From: Nostoc sp. CHAB 5844
Lineage (GTDB): Bacteria > Cyanobacteriota > Cyanobacteriia > Cyanobacteriales > Nostocaceae
Assembly (NCBI RefSeq): GCF_020829595.1
Contig: NZ_JAIVFW010000032.1
Span: forward strand, 18,225 to 82,224
DNA: 64,000 bases
Reading direction: 5' to 3'
Shown one piece after another: positions 54,814-63,693 of the stretch (position 1 is the stretch's first letter; the number at the start of each line of letters is the position of its first letter). A program made the translations under genes and the position numbers. Under the pieces are notes generated by a model that had not been told where the DNA came from, did not search any database, and worked only from the letters and a program-made list of their open reading frames with translations.

Positions 54814-54876
54814 TAGTCATTAGTCATTAGTCATTGGTCATTAGTCATTGGTCATTGGTCATTGGTCATTGGTCAA
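54807..54876. repeat. Heptamer tandem array (TAGTCAT/TGGTCAT) touching pheS
   Basis: Ten consecutive 7-bp units of T(A/G)GTCA(T/A). The first unit contains the pheS start codon. This long tandemly repeated repetitive (heptamer) type is characteristic of filamentous cyanobacteria. Confidence 0.85.
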
Positions 54877-55184
54877 TAGCAAGAACTCTAACTAATGACG
54901 AATGACAAAGGACAAATAACCCTATTTTAGAGGCGATCGCGCCTAGGAGGATTTTTTTTCTTTTGGATTTGTGATGTCAAACATTGACAATTGACCTTTA
55001 ACTGTTAACTATGGACTCTTGACCCTCCGAATTTTAGATTTTAAATTTTGAATTTTGGATTATTCTTTCGGTTCATGCCCCATATCCTTGTGGGTGGAAC
55101 AAATCTAAAATCCCCAAACTGCATCCTAAGAGTGAGCGCAGTCAATCTAAAATCTAAAATCCAAAATCTAAAATTGATTGATCC
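54877..55184. other. Intergenic between divergent pheS and surE, with AT-rich inverted repeats
   Basis: No gene. It contains a HIP1 site at 54933, and the words ATTTTAGATTTTAAATTTTG (55030-55049) and AATCTAAAATCTAAAATCCA (55145-55164), which are inverted copies of each other in part. These AT-rich words are a common intergenic repeat of the genus. The surE promoter must lie within or beyond them. Confidence 0.5.
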
Positions 55185-55982
55185 ATGAGATTACTCATTA
55201 GTAATGATGACGGTGTTTTTGCCTTGGGTGTCCGCACCCTAGCTAATTGCTTGGCCGAAGCTGGCCATGATGTAACTGTAGTTTGCCCAGATCGAGAGCG
55301 ATCGGCAACCGGACATGGACTGACGTTGCACCAGCCGATTCGTGCTGAAATTGTCGAATCAATTTTTCATCCTGCTGTCAAAGCTTGGGCTTGTGATGGC
55401 ACGCCTTCAGATTGTGTGAAACTCGCACTGTGGGCTTTATTAGAGTCACCCCCTGATTTAGTGCTTTCTGGCATTAACCAAGGTGCTAATTTGGGAACCG
55501 AAATTCTCTATTCCGGCACTGTTTCGGCGGCTATGGAAGGGGTAATCGAAGGCATTCCCAGCATTGCTTTTAGCCTGACTAGTCATATCTACAAAGACTT
55601 TCAACCTGCTGCTAGGTTTGCCAAAATTTTAGTTGAGCAACTAGCAATCAAACCGCTATCAGATTTAATGTTGCTGAATGTTAACGTGCCTGCGGTGAAG
55701 TGGTTAGAAATTGCTGGAGTTACTTTTACTAGGCAAGGAGTCAGGCGCTATGTTGATGTGTTTGATAAGCGCGTAGATCCGCGTGGTAAAACTTACTACT
55801 GGTTAACTGGAGAAGTTCTAGAAGATATAGAACCGCCAATCGGTTTAAACTTACCGCCAAATGTACCAATTGACGTGGATGTAATCCGTAAAAACTATAT
55901 CAGCATTACGCCGTTGCAATACAATCTCACTTATGCAACAGGACTGGATAAATTATCTGACTGGAAAATTCCTTTAGAATAA
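55185..55982 (+). CDS. surE: 5'/3'-nucleotidase SurE
   Basis: A 265-residue metal-dependent nucleotidase acting on nucleoside monophosphates and short polyphosphates. The [20 protein letters not shown] start contains the SNDDG metal-binding Asp pair. [20 protein letters not shown], the [13 protein letters not shown] loop, [20 protein letters not shown] and [17 protein letters not shown] follow in family order. Length and motifs are normal. The ATG 55185 starts directly at the conserved N-terminus. In several cyanobacteria surE lies near ribF, and here ribF is 1.6 kb downstream on the same strand with one gene between. Confidence 0.95.
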   Translation: MRLLISNDDGVFALGVRTLANCLAEAGHDVTVVCPDRERSATGHGLTLHQPIRAEIVESIFHPAVKAWACDGTPSDCVKLALWALLESPPDLVLSGINQGANLGTEILYSGTVSAAMEGVIEGIPSIAFSLTSHIYKDFQPAARFAKILVEQLAIKPLSDLMLLNVNVPAVKWLEIAGVTFTRQGVRRYVDVFDKRVDPRGKTYYWLTGEVLEDIEPPIGLNLPPNVPIDVDVIRKNYISITPLQYNLTYATGLDKLSDWKIPLE

Positions 55983-56367
55983 GTCATCTTAGATACACTT
56001 AAGCTAAAAGTAACTACATAATAGAGTTCATTAACCGACTTTGAAAAATAAGTATGAACATTTTAACCTTTTGCCTTCTGCCTCTTAACTTCTACCCTCT
56101 GCCTTTTTTCGACCAGTTAAATGCATTACAGCAAAATTTAGGTTATAAAGTAGGAGCGCTTTGATATTACTGATACATATAATTTGGGAAAAATTAAGGT
56201 AACTCTTTTGCAGTCTTTCTTGTACATTTACAAAATCTGCTCCAAACAGGGTATGCTGTTTTACCAAGAAAAACATTCTCTACCAAATGTAGTAAAACAG
56301 CATAAACTTAACCAAATAAGTAACATTTTTGTTCTTGATCGCCCGCTCAGTCCAGCAAGCAACGCCC
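55983..56367. other. Intergenic between surE and the MBL-fold gene
   Basis: About 385 bases. A 'CCTTTTGCCTTCTGCCTCTTAACTTCTACCCTCTGCC' block of alternating pyrimidine repeats is at about 56068-56104 and a matching AAATGTAGTAAAACAG/GTATGCTGTTTTACCAAG dyad is at about 56251-56300. No gene is supported. Confidence 0.4.
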
Positions 56368-57252
56368 ATGTCTAGGATAGAGAACCAATTTACCGTACAA
56401 TTTTGGGGTGTTCGTGGTAGCATCCCCAGTCCAGGTCCACACACTGTCCGCTATGGCGGTAATACCCCTTGCGTTGAGATGCAAGCGGGCGGCAAACGCT
56501 TAATTTTCGATGGTGGTACAGGGCTGCATGTTTTAGGACAATCTTTATTGCGCCAAATGCCAATAGAAGCTCATCTGTTGTTTACTCATTCTCACTGGGA
56601 TCATATGCAGGGGTTTCCCTTTTTTGTCCCAGGGTTTGTCAGAGGGAATAATTTTCATATTTATGGCGCGATCGCTCCTGATGGTTCAACTATCGAGCAA
56701 CGCCTCAATGACCAGATGCTTCACCCTAATTTCCCTGTGCCGTTGCAGATTATGCAAGCCAACTTGCATTTCCACGATGTCAAACCAGGGCAACCAATTC
56801 ACATTAATGACATTACCATAGAAACGGCATCGCTCAATCATCCCGGTGAAGCAGTAGGCTATCGAGTAAACTGGCGTGGTGGCGCGGCTGTATATATCAC
56901 CGATACGGAACATTTTCCCGACAGGCTGGATGAAAATGTTCTTTTGCTATCTCGAAATGCGGACATTCTTATCTACGATTGTACTTATACTGACGAGGAA
57001 TATTATTCACCAAAATCCCCAAAAATCGGCTGGGGACATTCTACTTGGCAAGAAGCAGTGAAAATTGCTAAAGCGGCTAACGTCAAGACGCTGGTAATCT
57101 TCCACCACGATCCTGCCCACAATGATGATTTTTTGGATGCTGTCGGCGAAGAAGCTGCTAAACAATTTCCGGGTGCGATGATGGCACGGGAAAGAATGGT
57201 GCTGCAAGTGCCTGTTTCTGTTCCACTATCAGAATCTTTTTCTGTTAGTTAA
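56368..57252 (+). CDS. MBL-fold metallo-hydrolase
   Basis: A 294-residue metallo-beta-lactamase-fold hydrolase. The ATG at 56368 (MSRIENQFTVQFWGVRGSIP) is chosen because the family begins with FWGVRGSIPSPGP; thirteen extra codons from 56329 are not conserved. The metal site is in LLFTHSHWDHMQGFPFF (HxHxDH-type: HSHWDH), with later ligands in ASLNHPGEAVGYRV, ADILIYDCTYTDEEY and LVIFHHDPAHNDD. It belongs to the 'FWGVRGS' group, some members of which have phosphodiesterase or cyclic nucleotide-related roles. The substrate is unknown. Confidence 0.88.
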   Translation: MSRIENQFTVQFWGVRGSIPSPGPHTVRYGGNTPCVEMQAGGKRLIFDGGTGLHVLGQSLLRQMPIEAHLLFTHSHWDHMQGFPFFVPGFVRGNNFHIYGAIAPDGSTIEQRLNDQMLHPNFPVPLQIMQANLHFHDVKPGQPIHINDITIETASLNHPGEAVGYRVNWRGGAAVYITDTEHFPDRLDENVLLLSRNADILIYDCTYTDEEYYSPKSPKIGWGHSTWQEAVKIAKAANVKTLVIFHHDPAHNDDFLDAVGEEAAKQFPGAMMARERMVLQVPVSVPLSESFSVS

Positions 57253-57581
57253 TTGTCTAGGTGAAAGTTACTTGCCAAGCGATCGTAGATTTTAGATTAG
57301 ATTGGTGATCAGGAGCCATAAGCGCAAGAGTGTACCTCACAAGCACACTGCGAAAACTGGAGGACAAAAGAGTAAGTTCATTAACGTTAGAAATAACACA
57401 TATCGAACTTACGCAGCAAAACGTTAAATCAAGGCTTTGGACGGTTAAGGACTATTTGGATGTTCGTTCACAACTTTTATACACCTATACCCTTACCTCC
57501 TTACACCCTAGCCTCTAATCAGTGTCTCGTAAGGTTCCTTGCGGCTAATGGCTAAAATAAACCTCAAATTCCAGAATCTAC
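57253..57581. other. Intergenic before ribF
   Basis: About 330 bases without a gene; the plus-strand frame at 57330-57518 has no recognisable features. A repeat-like pyrimidine tract is at about 57478-57520. The ribF promoter is presumably here. Confidence 0.35.
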
Positions 57582-58664
57582 GTGCTAAATTTGTCTCAAA
57601 ATGGATGTTCTGTGTGGGTTGCTTCTTCAACCGCATCGGTTCTAACGCCAACTACTGTTGCGCTGGGCAAATTTGATGGCGTACATCTTGGCCATCAAAG
57701 GGTAATTCAGCCAATTCTACAGTCAGCACTGAACGAAAATAGGCAGATGGGAAGAAGGGGAGACGAGAGTGATTTACCACAGAACCAAGTAACCTCACAA
57801 ACCCAACCACAAGAACTTACATATTCGACAGTTGTAACTTTTCGTCCTCATCCACAAGAATTTTTTACAGGAACACCCCGTACTTGGTTGACACCATTGG
57901 ATGAAAAAGTTCAACAATTGCGATCGCTGGGAGTTCAACAGCTAGTACTATTACCCTTCGACAAAGAATTATCAGCTTTATCTCCTGAAGAATTTGTCGA
58001 GAAAATTCTCATCCAACAATTGCAATGTCAGCGAATTAGTGTTGGTCAAGATTTTTGTTTTGGCAAACAACGCCAAGGTACTGCTCAAGATTTGCAATTA
58101 CTTGCGGCCAAGCACAACATTCCCGTTACCATTGTTCCATTACAAACTCATACAGATAACCTGTCAGACAGTGGATTTGTCAGCCTTCCGCCTATTAGCA
58201 CTTCACTAATTCGCCAATGTCTCGAAAGCGGCGATATTAAAAGCGCCAATTTATGTTTAGGACGACCTTATACTCTCTTCGGTATTGTGATTCAAGGTCA
58301 ACAACTAGGTAGAACCATTGGTTTTCCTACTGCTAACCTCCAAATACCCAGTGATAAATTTTTACCACGCCAAGGTGTTTATGCTGTGAGGGTATGCATT
58401 TTGAGCGACACGGCAGATGCGACTATTCCACAGTTGATTTTGGGCGTCATGAATATTGGTAATCGCCCCACAGTCAATGGTACGAATTCATCTGTGGAAG
58501 TACATCTGTTTGATTGGTCTAGCGATTTATATGGCAAAAAATTTGCTGTACAGCTAATCGAATTTTTACGCCCAGAACAGAAATTTGCGTCTTTAGAAGC
58601 CCTGAAAACCCAAATTCAACAAGACTGCACCATTGCTCGAAAAATTCTGAGTGAAGAATGCTAA
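57582..58664 (+). CDS. ribF: Bifunctional riboflavin kinase / FAD synthetase
   Basis: A 360-residue enzyme making FMN and then FAD from riboflavin. The N-terminal adenylyltransferase half has TVALGKFDGVHLGHQRVI (nucleotide-binding loop), TFRPHPQEFFTG, and GQDFCFGKQRQGTAQDL. The C-terminal kinase half has GIVIQGQQLGRTIGFPTANL, GVYAVRV and PTVNGTNSSVEVHLFDWSSD. The start is GTG at 57582. Between the two N-terminal motifs lies a 35-residue polar insertion (QMGRRGDESDLPQNQVTSQT) not expected in RibF; the DNA here resembles GGGAAGAAGGGGAGACGAGA-type intergenic repeats. The function should be retained. Confidence 0.93.
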   Translation: MLNLSQNGCSVWVASSTASVLTPTTVALGKFDGVHLGHQRVIQPILQSALNENRQMGRRGDESDLPQNQVTSQTQPQELTYSTVVTFRPHPQEFFTGTPRTWLTPLDEKVQQLRSLGVQQLVLLPFDKELSALSPEEFVEKILIQQLQCQRISVGQDFCFGKQRQGTAQDLQLLAAKHNIPVTIVPLQTHTDNLSDSGFVSLPPISTSLIRQCLESGDIKSANLCLGRPYTLFGIVIQGQQLGRTIGFPTANLQIPSDKFLPRQGVYAVRVCILSDTADATIPQLILGVMNIGNRPTVNGTNSSVEVHLFDWSSDLYGKKFAVQLIEFLRPEQKFASLEALKTQIQQDCTIARKILSEEC

Positions 58665-58772
58665 CTTCCAATGGTGAATTGGGAATACTAAAAATCAGGG
58701 AGTGGGGAATAAGGCATAGGTTATTCTCCATTCCAGTTCCTAATCGCCAATTCCTCAATCATTCTGTGGTGC

Positions 58773-59681
58773 ATGAGAGAACAAATTGAAGCTTTAACCC
58801 AAAATCTCGCTCATACCATTGTCGGGAAAACCGAGGCAATTCGCTTGGTATTAGTAGCCTTATTAAGTGGTGGTCATGCATTATTAGAAGATGTTCCTGG
58901 AGTTGGTAAAACTCTACTGGCCAAATCTCTGGCGCGTTCCTTAGATGGCAAGTTTCAACGGCTGCAATGCACTCCCGATTTACTACCCACAGATATCACT
59001 GGTACTAATATTTGGAACCCCAAAACTGGGGAATTTACCTTTCTTCCTGGGCCTGTGTTTGCTAACGTCCTTCTAGCTGATGAAATTAACCGTGCTACAC
59101 CTCGTACTCAGTCAGCTTTACTGGAAGTGATGGAAGAAAATCAGGTAACAGTCGATGGTGTTTCCCGTTCAGTCCCCCAGCCATTTTTTGTGATTGCTAC
59201 CCAGAACCCGATTGAATATCAAGGTACTTTCCCATTACCAGAAGCGCAGATGGATAGATTTATGCTGTCCTTGAGTTTGGGTTATCCTTCGGCACAAGAA
59301 GAATTGCAAATGTTGCAAAATCTCCAACAAGGAATGAATGTTGCAGAATTGCAGCCTTGTATTAGTTTGGCAGAATTACAAAAATTACGTCAAATCTGTT
59401 CTCAGGTAAGAGTAGAAACCTCTTTGCAAGAGTACATCTTAGAATTGGTACGAGCAACGCGACATGATGAAGAAATTACTTTAGGTGTCAGTCCGCGCGG
59501 AACTGTAGCTCTACAAAAAGCTACTCAAGCTTTAGCATTTATTTCTGGGCGTGACTATGCAATTCCCGATGATATAAAATTTCTTGTACCTTACGTTCTC
59601 TGTCATCGCCTCATTCCCAGAGGAGGACGTAATGCCAGAACTATTGTAGAAAGATTATTGCGATCTATAACCATTCCGTAA
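58773..59681 (+). CDS. MoxR-family AAA+ ATPase
   Basis: A 302-residue AAA+ chaperone-type ATPase. Walker A is LLEDVPGVGKTLLAKSLARS, Walker B VLLADEINRATPRTQSALLE, sensor 1 PFFVIATQNPIEYQGTFPLP, arginine finger region EAQMDRFMLSLSLGYPS and sensor 2 GVSPRGTVALQKATQALAF. It is full length for MoxR/RavA-like proteins, which help insert metals or activate partner proteins with a VWA domain. The usual DUF58 partner is not seen downstream, where an IS630 lies 240 bases away. Confidence 0.93.
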   Translation: MREQIEALTQNLAHTIVGKTEAIRLVLVALLSGGHALLEDVPGVGKTLLAKSLARSLDGKFQRLQCTPDLLPTDITGTNIWNPKTGEFTFLPGPVFANVLLADEINRATPRTQSALLEVMEENQVTVDGVSRSVPQPFFVIATQNPIEYQGTFPLPEAQMDRFMLSLSLGYPSAQEELQMLQNLQQGMNVAELQPCISLAELQKLRQICSQVRVETSLQEYILELVRATRHDEEITLGVSPRGTVALQKATQALAFISGRDYAIPDDIKFLVPYVLCHRLIPRGGRNARTIVERLLRSITIP

Positions 59682-59921
59682 AAGTGAAGTCAGAATTTAC
59701 TTTTAATTTGAATTAGTCCGAAAAACTCCTATAGTTTTGTAGTTACTTTGTACCTTTGCTCAAAACAAAATTCATCCCATCAATATAGCAATTACCTGTT
59801 CCTTTATTATTCATACACTTCAATTAACTTATCCTGCTTGGATTTGGGTGTATTACAGCAATTTTCAGGTAATTGAACCACAGACACCAGGTAGACTGAA
59901 GAGATAGCGTTGTTGAAATAG
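59682..59921. other. Intergenic, left flank of IS630
   Basis: AT-rich DNA. The left end of the IS630 element must lie in the last 60 bases before its ATG, but I could not define the terminal repeat since the right end is lost. Confidence 0.3.
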
Positions 59922-60797
59922 ATGCCAGTATCTTACTCAAAGGATTTGCGTGAGCGTGTGATTATGGCGTATGTTGCAAAAGAAGGCTCTCAACGCCAGT
60001 TAGCGCAGAGATTCAAGGTCAGCTTGTCATTTGTGAGAAACCGACTGCGTCAGTATCGGACAAATGGACAAATCGAGGCGAAACGACGTGGAGGATATCA
60101 AAAGCCGACAATAATCAACGAGCATCTATCGCTGAGCGAGTATTTGGTTAAGGAAAAAAATGATTTGTTACTCAGAGAATTATGCGATCGCTATGAAGAA
60201 CGCACAGGGATTAAAGTGAGTATTACTACAATGCATCGAGCAGTTGAAAAATTAGGGTTACGTGTAAAAAAAAGCCTTTATGCCAGTGAGCAAGATAGCC
60301 CACGAGTGCAAGAGTTAAGGCATGATTATCGCTCCTCTTTAGATAAAATTGATGTCCGCAACCTCGTATTTGTCGATGAAGCCGGATTAAACTTATCTAT
60401 GTCACGCTTGTTTGCCAGAGCAGTAGATGGCGAAAGAGCGGTTGGTAGTATACCTGGAAGCAAGGGTGGAAACATTTCTTTGGTTGGTGCTTTAAACCTG
60501 GATGGACTCATTGCTGCAATGACTGTGCCAGGAAGTATAAATACTGAGGTATTTCTCACTTATGTGACTCAAGTCTTAGCACCTCAGTTGTGGAAAGGAG
60601 CCATTGTGGTAATGGATAACCTAAAAATTCATCACGCTGAACGTGTAAGGCTCGCAATTGAGTCCGTCGGTGCAAAAGTCAAGTTTTTGCCGCCTTACTC
60701 TCCAGATTTATCTCCTATAGAACTGTGTTGGTCAAAACTCAAGACGCTTGAAATTTTATGCAATGCCAACAAAAAACCCCGCTCAAAGGCGGGGTGA
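59922..60797 (+). pseudogene. IS630-family transposase, 3' truncated
   Basis: Residues 1-280 are a well-preserved IS630 transposase: helix-turn-helix (YSKDLRERVIMAYVAKEGSQ; RQLAQRFKVSLSFVRN), then the DDE domain with Asp in LVFVDEAGLNLSM, Asp in IVVMDNLKIHHAE and Glu in PYSPDLSPIELCWSKLK. After SKLKTLEIL the homology stops and the frame runs into the porin terminator, which encodes the last residues (KKPRSKAG). About 40 C-terminal residues and the right inverted repeat are therefore missing. All three catalytic residues remain, but the element cannot move by itself without its right end. Confidence 0.85.
60771..60796 (-). terminator. Rho-independent terminator of the porin gene
   Basis: On the minus strand: CCCCGC, six-base loop, GCGGGG followed by TTTTTT, 37 bases after the porin stop. 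It overlaps the 3' end of the truncated IS630 frame. Confidence 0.85.
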
Positions 60798-60833
60798 AAT
60801 TTAATTGAGAGTTATCTCAAGATTGTCAACTTC

Positions 60834-62588
60834 TTAGAATGTGAAGGTTGTTCTCAAAGTACCGATGAACGCATCGTCGTTATCGTTGTCTTGACCAGGA
60901 GAAGACAACCAAATTACACCAGGAGTGATGGAAATGTTATCAGACACGCGATATTTATAAAAGCCTTCAACTTGATATGGAAGATCGTTACTACCTGCTG
61001 CGATACCACGCGCATAAGGTTGAACACCACCAAAGATACCCAAGACATTTCCTCTCTTACCAAAGTCAGGTAGTGCTATACCAGCACCATAGCTCCAAAC
61101 TTCAGCGTTGTCGTTAGCACCAAAGCCTGTGAGATCGGTGTAAGAAATGAAACCACTGATGGATAGTTTGTCGCTAGGTCTGAATGCGGCCGATAGACCG
61201 AAGGAATTGCTTGAGTAAGGATTTTGGGTTCCAGCTACTCTATCGAAACCTCCAGCAAAGTTACCGAAGTTAGTACCTACTACACCTGTTCCTATATTGT
61301 CTTGCTCACCGTTGTCGAATAAAGCACTACCTGTACCATGATAACCATGGACGTAGGTAGCAGCTATTGCTACGCGATCGCCAATACCAAAGTTTAATTG
61401 TCCTAAAGCCGCATAGTTACCGTTGAACAGACCTTCGCCACCAATTGGGCTATCCGCTTCCGATGCTAAGTAACCTACAGTAATAGAACTTGGCTTGATA
61501 ATGCTACCACCTTGGCCAAAAGGTATGTTAAATGCAATACCTGCACCACCACCGATACGGTAAATTGGGTTTTCAGATGAGAAGGTGGACAATGCACCAT
61601 TACCACCATCGGTTTTGTCAAAGAAGTAAGGGTTATTAACAGCGGCATAGTGACTGTGTTTACCACCAGCAGCAGCTAAGTAAACTTGGACTGGCCCAAC
61701 AGGAGCTTCATAGGTCAATTTGTCTATTACAACGCTGTTGCCACCAGTGCCACCAATGTTGTAAGTTTGCAACGGTTCTGCGCTATTAATAGCGGCACCA
61801 GTGTCGTCAGCTAGAGTAAAAGGAGTAGCGTTACTAGCTGTCAAACGGGTGGTCAACACGTCTCTACCGGTGAAGCTGGTTTGCAAGCCTATACGTACTC
61901 TGTCTTGGAATACAGTATTATTCTGTTCACCACTATTACTGCCAAATACATCGCTAACAGCAAAAATTGCTTCACCAACAAGTTTGGTGGTGGTAGAGAA
62001 TTGATTGGCTTCTAATTCAGCAGTCCGTGCTTCTAAAGCATCCACACGACCACGCAAGGTTGCTAGTTCAGCGGAGAATTCTTCTTGTAACCGCTGTAAA
62101 GTTGCTAAATCTTGTTTGGTTACTAAGTCAGCAGTTGCTGTAGCGATTAGTTCGTTGACACGATCTAAACAAGCGTTCAAACCAGCCGCAAATTCATAAC
62201 GGGTGAGAGCGCGATTACCACGATAAGTGCCGTTGGGATAACCAGCAATACAACCGTAACGCTCTACCAAAGACTGTAATGCTTGGAATGCCCAGTCGGT
62301 GGGTTGTACGTCCGAAAACTGGGAAACCGAAGTTACTTGAGACAGCGAATTGCTGGTTTTGCCTTCGTTGCTGTAACGGTTAACTTGGTCTAAAACTTTG
62401 CTGTCGTTGTTAGTAGGAGCTGCTTGAGCCACAATTTCTGGTTGAGCAACTTCTACTGCAACGGTTTGTTCAGTTGTTGAAACTTCTGTGCTTGCATTAG
62501 GAGCTGCAATTGCTGTTGTTGAAACGAGTAGTGTTGCTCCTAAAACTGCTGGGCTAACCACGAGTGATTTCCACAAGAGATTAGACAT
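60834..62588 (-). CDS. SLH-domain OprB-type porin (iron-uptake porin family)
   Basis: A 584-residue outer-membrane porin. The start is the ATG at 62588 (MSNLLWKSLVVSPAVLGATL) preceded by GAGAAAAGGAAAA; nineteen extra codons to 62645 are not signal-like. The signal peptide is at residues 1-29 (ends AIAA). An SLH domain follows at about residues 75-145 (VSQFSDVQPTDWAFQALQSL; GYPNGTYRGNRALTRYEFAA), which anchors to the cell wall. Next come a coiled coil (LQRLQEEFSAELATLRGRVD) and a beta-barrel of the OprB/carbohydrate-selective type. The chain ends in aromatic Phe (TLRTTFTF), the barrel-assembly signal. Cyanobacterial relatives are labelled iron-uptake porins, but substrates vary. A terminator follows. 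Confidence 0.92.
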   Translation of the reverse strand: MSNLLWKSLVVSPAVLGATLLVSTTAIAAPNASTEVSTTEQTVAVEVAQPEIVAQAAPTNNDSKVLDQVNRYSNEGKTSNSLSQVTSVSQFSDVQPTDWAFQALQSLVERYGCIAGYPNGTYRGNRALTRYEFAAGLNACLDRVNELIATATADLVTKQDLATLQRLQEEFSAELATLRGRVDALEARTAELEANQFSTTTKLVGEAIFAVSDVFGSNSGEQNNTVFQDRVRIGLQTSFTGRDVLTTRLTASNATPFTLADDTGAAINSAEPLQTYNIGGTGGNSVVIDKLTYEAPVGPVQVYLAAAGGKHSHYAAVNNPYFFDKTDGGNGALSTFSSENPIYRIGGGAGIAFNIPFGQGGSIIKPSSITVGYLASEADSPIGGEGLFNGNYAALGQLNFGIGDRVAIAATYVHGYHGTGSALFDNGEQDNIGTGVVGTNFGNFAGGFDRVAGTQNPYSSNSFGLSAAFRPSDKLSISGFISYTDLTGFGANDNAEVWSYGAGIALPDFGKRGNVLGIFGGVQPYARGIAAGSNDLPYQVEGFYKYRVSDNISITPGVIWLSSPGQDNDNDDAFIGTLRTTFTF

Positions 62589-62958
62589 TTTTCCTTTTCT
62601 CCTCACACCTTGTATAGAGAATTGTTTCGTAGCACTTATTCTCAAAAATACGATATTTTTTTGAATTTCGTTAATGAGGGCGCAGTACCACTATTACAAT
62701 TTTAGTTTTTGCAAAGCTAACATCTAATTAACTTAATGTTAAAATTTGATGGAATTAACTTATACAAAAACATACCTTTATAGCTTATTATTATAAAGCA
62801 TTCGTACCAGATGACAAGCTAGGTGCGATCGCCTGCTAAACTGTCACAAGAATATCTCTGTCTGTCCCAAGCGAGAGTAGTGTTGAGTGTATTTATAATT
62901 TCCCATTCACTGGCACTACAGAAATTTCGTCTACTCGTTTGTTGCTGGGCAAAGCATT
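62589..62958. other. Intergenic region between porin and pterin dehydratase genes
   Basis: About 370 bases; both neighbours are on the minus strand, so this is the porin promoter and 5' UTR. AT-rich at 62640-62810; a HIP1-like GCGATCGC is at 62825. No regulator box could be assigned. Confidence 0.4.
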
Positions 62959-63240
62959 TTAACCAATTTGAGAAATCACTGCTGCTAGATCAAAGTCATT
63001 TGTGGTTAACCCACCTGCGTCATGAGTAGTGAGTGTAATTTTGACTTTGTTATAGGAAATTTCTATGTCTGGATGATGTCCAGCTGATTCAGCCGGTTCT
63101 ACTAACTTATTAACGAATTCAATTGCTGCAACAAAATCTTTAAATTTACGCATAGTCTGTAACTTGTTTCCTTTAACAGTCCAGCCTGACAGACCATTTG
63201 CATATTCTTGAATTTCTGCTTCAGTCAGTAGTTGTGCCAT
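62959..63240 (-). CDS. 4a-hydroxytetrahydrobiopterin dehydratase (pterin dehydratase)
   Basis: A 93-residue enzyme of the PCD/DCoH family that dehydrates 4a-hydroxytetrahydrobiopterin. The start is the ATG at 63240 (MAQLLTEAEIQEYANGLSGW); twenty-nine upstream codons to 63327 do not fit the family. The catalytic signature ESAGHHPDIEISYNKVKITL (E-x3-HHP-D) and LTTHDAGGLTTNDFDLA are present. In bacteria it recycles pterin cofactors or acts in other pterin or cofactor pathways. Confidence 0.93.
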   Translation of the reverse strand: MAQLLTEAEIQEYANGLSGWTVKGNKLQTMRKFKDFVAAIEFVNKLVEPAESAGHHPDIEISYNKVKITLTTHDAGGLTTNDFDLAAVISQIG

Positions 63241-63454
63241 ACCACAAAATCCTAATTTATATTTTTTGTCAGCACAATTTGAAATATCTAGTACAAAAAG
63301 GCTGAAGTTTGAAATCAACAGTCCCACACTGTGGACTTTTCAGCAATTGATAATGGCTTTTTTATTTACGCCGAAATGCACTAGGTTTAAAATAATAAGT
63401 CTTACTTTTGATGAGTCAGTCTTTATTTAGACTAGCTTTGATAAAAATTACCTC
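63241..63454. other. Intergenic between structured RNA locus and pterin dehydratase
   Basis: AT-rich spacer of about 210 bases. It is expected to carry the promoter of the pterin dehydratase gene. No additional feature is seen. Confidence 0.3.
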
Positions 63455-63504
63455 TAAAAAACTATCCGCTCTGATTTAGATCAGTTGACCTAATATCAGA
63501 GCGG
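63455..63504 (-). terminator. Rho-independent terminator of the structured RNA
   Basis: CCGCTCTGAT and ATCAGAGCGG form a perfect 10-bp stem around a 19-base loop; on the minus strand it is followed by ATAGTTTTTTAG. Confidence 0.8.
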
Positions 63505-63606
63505 TCTAGCGGGTCTTCAGGTTGCAACCAGACTGCCGGGAGGAACTCCCAGTCTTGCCTAGCTACTTGAGCTAACTTAGTTTCTCAATATAACTAAGGC
63601 TAACTT

Positions 63607-63678
63607 TTAGAGAACAGCCCCGGCACACAGCCGGCTAACTGCAACCTGATGACCCATGCTTTTACTACTTTCTATCAT
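63607..63678 (-). CDS. Small ORF, 23 residues, with perfect Shine-Dalgarno
   Basis: A minus-strand frame ATG 63678 to TAA 63607: MIESSKSMGHQVAVSRLCAG followed by AVL. It is preceded at 8-base spacing by AAGGAGGTGAT (63693-63683), an 11-base exact complement of the typical 16S rRNA 3' end. A second in-frame ATG (Met8) lies in the opposite arm of the hairpin that pairs CCCATG with CATGGG, so both starts are base-paired. The peptide has no family that I know. It may be a leader peptide for the structured RNA or a small functional protein. Confidence 0.45.
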   Translation of the reverse strand: MIESSKSMGHQVAVSRLCAGAVL

Positions 63679-63682
63679 GGGC

Positions 63683-63693
63683 ATCACCTCCTT
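63683..63693 (-). promoter_or_regulatory. Extended Shine-Dalgarno, 11-base anti-SD match
   Basis: The minus-strand AAGGAGGTGAT is an exact complement of ATCACCTCCTT at the 3' end of bacterial 16S rRNA. Such full-length matches are rare; it sits right before the hairpin with the small ORF's start codons. Confidence 0.7.

Noticed and set aside
54807..54876. CRISPR array
   Set aside because: Units are 7 bp without spacers; this is a heptamer tandem repeat. No cas genes occur in the window.
62589..62645. Longer porin start at 62645
   Set aside because: It would place 19 basic/polar residues before a clean signal peptide; ATG 62588 has a good purine-rich ribosome site.
63640..63670. Hammerhead ribozyme suggested by CTGATGA on the plus strand
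   Set aside because: The stem after CTGATGA (CCCATG...CATGGG) is not followed by GAAA and no cleavage-site context exists; the minus-strand RNA explains the pairing better.
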